From NCBI GenBank assembly GCA_902475475.1, contig CABRZY010000015.1:1-17287 (forward strand): DNA of 17,287 nucleotides, in the 5' to 3' direction. The notes beneath the pieces are model-generated. The model was not told where the DNA came from and did not search any database. It saw nothing but the letters and a program-made list of their open reading frames with translations. Positions 14,379 to 17,287 of this stretch are shown piece by piece. A program made the translations under genes and the position numbers. Each line of letters starts with the position of its first letter. Position 1 is the first letter of the stretch. Origin of the DNA: an uncultured Collinsella sp. GTDB lineage: Bacteria > Actinomycetota > Coriobacteriia > Coriobacteriales > Coriobacteriaceae.

Positions 14379-16198
14379 GCAGCGTCGAGACGAAACGCGG
14401 TTTGGTAAAACCGCGTAAGGTGATTATGTTTAAGAGGTTTCTTTCGTATTACAAGCCCCAGATGGGGCTTTTTGTTGCTGATACTGTTTGTGCTCTGGTG
14501 CTTGCCGCCATTGACCTTGCTTTTCCTATTATTCTGCGCAATTTGACCGGTGGGCTATTTACTCAGGGTCAGGCTGCCATTATGCAGGCGCTCGGCATGA
14601 TCGCGGTGGGCTTGGTGCTGATGTATGCCGTCCGCTGCGCCTGCCGCTATTTTGTGAGCTATTGGGGTCACGTGATGGGCGCGCGTATGGAGTCCAAAAT
14701 GCGCGAGGACCTGTTCGACCAGTATGAGCGCTTTAGCTTTGCGTACTTCGACCGCAACAGCTCGGGCGACATGATGAGCCGCGTGGTCAACGACCTGTTC
14801 GATATCTGCGAGGCGGCGCACCACGTGCCCGAGTGGATCATCATCTGCGGCATCGAGATTATCGGCTCGTTTGTGATCCTCTTTACCATCGCCCCGGTGC
14901 TGGCGCTTGCCATGGCTGTGGTGACGGCGGCGTTTGCGGTCATCATGTTTTGGCAGAACATGCGCATGCGCGAGGTCTTTAGCGACAACCGCAAAAAAAT
15001 CAGCGGCATTAATGCGCAGCTGCAGGATTCGCTGGCGGGCATGCGCGTAGTCAAGAGCTTTGCCAACGAGGAGACCGAACGCTTCAAGTTCCGCGCCTCA
15101 AACAATCGCTATCTTTCGTCCAAGGAGAACATGTATCACGCCATGGGCGTCTATACCGCGACGTATGGCCTGCTCTCGGGTGTGCTCTATGTGATCGTGG
15201 TGCTGCTGGGTGGTTGGCTCGTTGCCCAGGGTCAGCTGCAGGCGGTCGATATGGCAACCTTCGCTCTCTACATTTCGCTGTTCTGCACGCCGCTCGAGAC
15301 ACTCGTTAATTCGGCCGAAACGTATCAGAAGGCTATTGCCGGCTTTAAGCGTATGGACGAGGTGCTCTCGACCGCGCCGGATATCCGGGACAAGCCGGGC
15401 GCCACGGATCTGCAGGTGACCGCCGGCGCCGTGGAGTATCACGACGTGTGCTTTAACTACGAGGATGTCGAGCTGGGCGAGGGCGATGCCGACGAGCGTC
15501 CCGTTATCGACCATATGGATCTGTCCATCAAGCCCGGGCAGACCATCGCTTTGGTTGGCCCTTCGGGCGGCGGCAAGTCCACGACCTGTTCGCTGCTGCC
15601 GCGCTTTTATGACGTGGCTGCCGGCTCCATTAGCATCGACGGCCAGGACGTGCGTGATGTGACGCAGCAGAGCCTGCGTCGCGCCATCGGCCTGGTGCAG
15701 CAGGATGTCTATCTGTTTGACGGTACGATTGGCGAGAACATCGCCTACGGCAAGCCGGGCGCTACGGCGGAAGAGATCGCCGAGGCGGCCCGTCGCGCCA
15801 ACATCGATGCCTTTATCGAGTCGCTTCCACAGGGCTATGACACGGTCGTGGGCGAGCGCGGCAGCCGTCTTTCGGGCGGACAGAAGCAGCGCGTTGCCAT
15901 CGCGCGTGTGTTTCTCAAGAATCCCAAAATCTTGATCTTGGACGAGGCGACGAGTGCTTTGGATAACGAGAGCGAGGAGGCGGTGCAGGAGTCGCTCGAA
16001 GAGCTGGCACGCGGCCGTACCACAATCATCATCGCCCACCGTCTCTCGACCATTAAACACGCCGATGAGATTGCGACCGTTGAGCATGGTCGCGTTGTGG
16101 AGCGTGGCACGCACGAGGAGCTTCTCGCCCGTGGCGGCACCTATGCCCGTTACTATCGAATGCAGTTCGAAGGTGCGCGTGCGCACGAGCTCGACTGA
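14327..16198 (+). CDS. ABC exporter half-transporter (fused membrane and ATPase domains)
   Basis: A 623-residue type IV ABC exporter that would work as a homo- or heterodimer pumping a small molecule, peptide or lipid out of the cell. The substrate is not predictable. The membrane domain (about residues 36-330) has six hydrophobic helices and the family signatures FDRNSSGDMMSRVVND and KISGINAQLQDSLAGMRVVKSFANE. The ATPase domain has Walker A GPSGGGKST (411-419), Q-loop GLVQQDVYLFDGTIGENIAYG, signature LSGGQKQR (515-522), Walker B ILILDEATSALD and H-loop IIAHRLST, all intact. The ATG at 14327 has a very strong site (AGGAGGG, 6 nt upstream), but it adds an unusual basic 33-residue extension lying in an inverted repeat. 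The ATG at 14426 (AAGG 5 nt upstream, MFKRFLSYYKPQ) looks like the usual family start (590 residues). The next gene is 19 bp downstream. Confidence 0.93.
   Translation: MDIRDRRLKARLSKWGTCSVETKRGLVKPRKVIMFKRFLSYYKPQMGLFVADTVCALVLAAIDLAFPIILRNLTGGLFTQGQAAIMQALGMIAVGLVLMYAVRCACRYFVSYWGHVMGARMESKMREDLFDQYERFSFAYFDRNSSGDMMSRVVNDLFDICEAAHHVPEWIIICGIEIIGSFVILFTIAPVLALAMAVVTAAFAVIMFWQNMRMREVFSDNRKKISGINAQLQDSLAGMRVVKSFANEETERFKFRASNNRYLSSKENMYHAMGVYTATYGLLSGVLYVIVVLLGGWLVAQGQLQAVDMATFALYISLFCTPLETLVNSAETYQKAIAGFKRMDEVLSTAPDIRDKPGATDLQVTAGAVEYHDVCFNYEDVELGEGDADERPVIDHMDLSIKPGQTIALVGPSGGGKSTTCSLLPRFYDVAAGSISIDGQDVRDVTQQSLRRAIGLVQQDVYLFDGTIGENIAYGKPGATAEEIAEAARRANIDAFIESLPQGYDTVVGERGSRLSGGQKQRVAIARVFLKNPKILILDEATSALDNESEEAVQESLEELARGRTTIIIAHRLSTIKHADEIATVEHGRVVERGTHEELLARGGTYARYYRMQFEGARAHELD
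14395..14416 (+). other. 9-bp hairpin just before the alternative start of the ABC exporter
   Basis: ACGCGGTTT (14395-14403) pairs perfectly with AAACCGCGT (14408-14416) around loop GGTA. It ends next to the AAGG ribosome site of the ATG at 14426, so it could modulate initiation there. Confidence 0.6.
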
Positions 16199-16217
16199 TT
16201 GATATGACAGGAAGTTT

Positions 16218-17180
16218 ATGGCTGACAAGAACCCTTTGACTCCGGAAGAAGTGACGGAGTTATTCTCCGAAATCGATGCATCCGGCGTCTTGGATCCCAC
16301 GCTCGCCAAAAAGCGTACCGAGCGCATGCGTGAGAAGGAGGCTGCGGCCAAGCGCGGTGACAAAGCGGCGCTAGCGCAGCTGCGCAGCGAGGACCGCGCG
16401 AGCCAGGCAAAACATATCGACCCGCTGTCCGAGGACGATCCTTCGGGCTCGCAGGTGAGCCATACCATTACGAAGACCGCGATGGCCGTGGTCATCGGTA
16501 TTTTGGTGCTGATCGTGGGCATGCAGATTGGCTACGGCGTGATGCGTCGTCTGAACACCGCCAACCTGTCCGAGAGCGTTTCGGTCGATACCGTTTCGAC
16601 GGCGCTGAAGGGTGGACTTGAATGGGGCAACGGCTTTACGCAGTTCCCGCTCGACTTTACCGTCGATGAAGCCGATGAACGCACGGGCACGGTCGAGGTG
16701 ACGGTGTTGGACACATCGTCTGCCAACGAGCTCGAGCTGCTGTCCAACGGGCAGATTCAGGCCGCGGCGCTTGCGACCAACGCGTTGCTCAACGATAAGA
16801 TCGACCGCGTGGTGTATAACGTTCACGCCTATATCGACGAGGATAGCAACATTCAGCACGATTCCTTCTTTGGCATGTTCCCCGCGCGCGGCCACCAGAG
16901 CGCCATTTTGACGTTCGTGTGGACCAAGAGCTCATCCAACGCCACGAGTATCGACTGGAAGATGCGCATCGTGAGTATGGATGACACCATCGCCGAGCGC
17001 ATTCAGAAGCAGGTGAACTCGGTGTCGTCGTTGATTGAGGACCCGGTGGTGAGCCAGACCAAGATTGACGAGGAAAAGGCCGAACGTGACCTGGAGCATC
17101 GTCTGCATGGCCGCGAGATTTTCCGCGGCGGCAAGCCCGATCGCACACCGTCCGAACTGCTGGAGCAGGACAAGAAATAA
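16218..17180 (+). CDS. single-pass membrane protein, hypothetical
   Basis: A 320-residue protein with a ribosome site (AGGAAG) before the ATG. Residues 1-82 are charged and helical (LTPEEVTELFSEIDASGVLDPTLAKKRTERMREKEAAAKR). A single membrane helix spans about 88-108 (TAMAVVIGILVLIVGMQIGYGV), followed by an extracytoplasmic region of about 210 residues with mixed strands and helices and a charged tail. With no cleavage site and a long cytoplasmic N-terminus it is probably type II. I do not recognise a family and see no catalytic motif. It lies 19 bp downstream of the ABC exporter, suggesting one transcript and perhaps an accessory role. A strong terminator follows. Confidence 0.75.
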   Translation: MADKNPLTPEEVTELFSEIDASGVLDPTLAKKRTERMREKEAAAKRGDKAALAQLRSEDRASQAKHIDPLSEDDPSGSQVSHTITKTAMAVVIGILVLIVGMQIGYGVMRRLNTANLSESVSVDTVSTALKGGLEWGNGFTQFPLDFTVDEADERTGTVEVTVLDTSSANELELLSNGQIQAAALATNALLNDKIDRVVYNVHAYIDEDSNIQHDSFFGMFPARGHQSAILTFVWTKSSSNATSIDWKMRIVSMDDTIAERIQKQVNSVSSLIEDPVVSQTKIDEEKAERDLEHRLHGREIFRGGKPDRTPSELLEQDKK

Positions 17181-17189
17181 TAAGACGTC

Positions 17190-17230
17190 ATCATCCCGCG
17201 TGAGCCACAAGCCTCGCGGGATGATTTTTT
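17190..17230 (+). terminator. Rho-independent terminator of the ABC exporter operon
   Basis: ATCATCCCGCG (17190-17200) pairs perfectly with CGCGGGATGAT (17215-17225) around a 14-nt loop, followed by TTTTT. It starts 9 bp past the last stop codon. Confidence 0.92.
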
Positions 17231-17250
17231 AAGGCTCTGTTAGACCAGGA

Positions 17251-17279
17251 TTGACATACATGTGTCCCCACGGTGCCAT
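17251..17279 (+). promoter_or_regulatory. possible promoter near the right edge
   Basis: A perfect -35 hexamer TTGACA lies at 17251-17256. The best -10 at 17-bp spacing is TGCCAT (17274-17279), only 3 of 6 to consensus. Its position just after a terminator fits a promoter for a gene beyond the window. Confidence 0.35.
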
Positions 17280-17287
17280 ATCGTTGA

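Overview
This is a high-GC bacterial chromosome segment. Gene content, protein sequences and codon use point to a gut member of the Coriobacteriia, most likely Collinsella. That is recognition from sequence, not a database result. Most of the window is ordinary core genome.

Layout. Positions 1-924 hold a gene tail and two small conserved hypothetical genes. Positions 1042-2985 encode the ribosome-associated GTPase TypA/BipA, followed by a strong terminator. Two minus-strand membrane genes follow: a bactofilin-like polymer/membrane protein (3114-4259) with a dyad just upstream of its start, and a UPF0126/TRIC-type channel (4366-5055). Positions 5056-6830 are an accessory-looking patch. It has a PD-(D/E)xK-type nuclease-like gene with codon use unlike its neighbours, flanked by two near-identical 63-bp palindromes, then an inverted fragment of a tRNA-Ser 3' end, then two tRNA-Ser genes (CGA and GGA) on the minus strand. 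A 360-bp stretch with no recognisable gene precedes the conserved cluster rpsF-ssb-rpsR-rplI (ribosomal proteins S6, S18, L9 and single-strand DNA-binding protein), which is followed by dnaB, purA and purD. A Nudix (ADP-ribose pyrophosphatase-like) gene, an ABC exporter half-transporter and a one-TM hypothetical protein close the window, ending in a strong terminator.

How the genes fit together. rpsF-ssb-rpsR-rplI-dnaB links translation and replication. purA and purD are purine biosynthesis genes (AMP branch; glycinamide ribonucleotide synthesis). The ABC exporter and the one-TM protein are 19 bp apart and probably co-transcribed.

Main oddities. (1) typA carries an in-frame 105-bp tandem duplication. 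purD carries two out-of-frame partial duplications, one with a 21-nt inverted copy of downstream purD. All 11 base differences between copies are synonymous, and collapsing the purD duplications restores one intact 434-residue frame. This argues for a chimera of strain haplotypes in the assembly rather than real biology. (2) The two palindromes around the nuclease gene have matching arms, but their 19-nt loops are inverted relative to each other. (3) The ABC exporter start lies inside a long nested hairpin. I see no CRISPR array, rRNA, recognisable transposase or complete defence system, and no strong case for a wholly new system. The palindrome-bounded nuclease cassette is the best candidate for follow-up.
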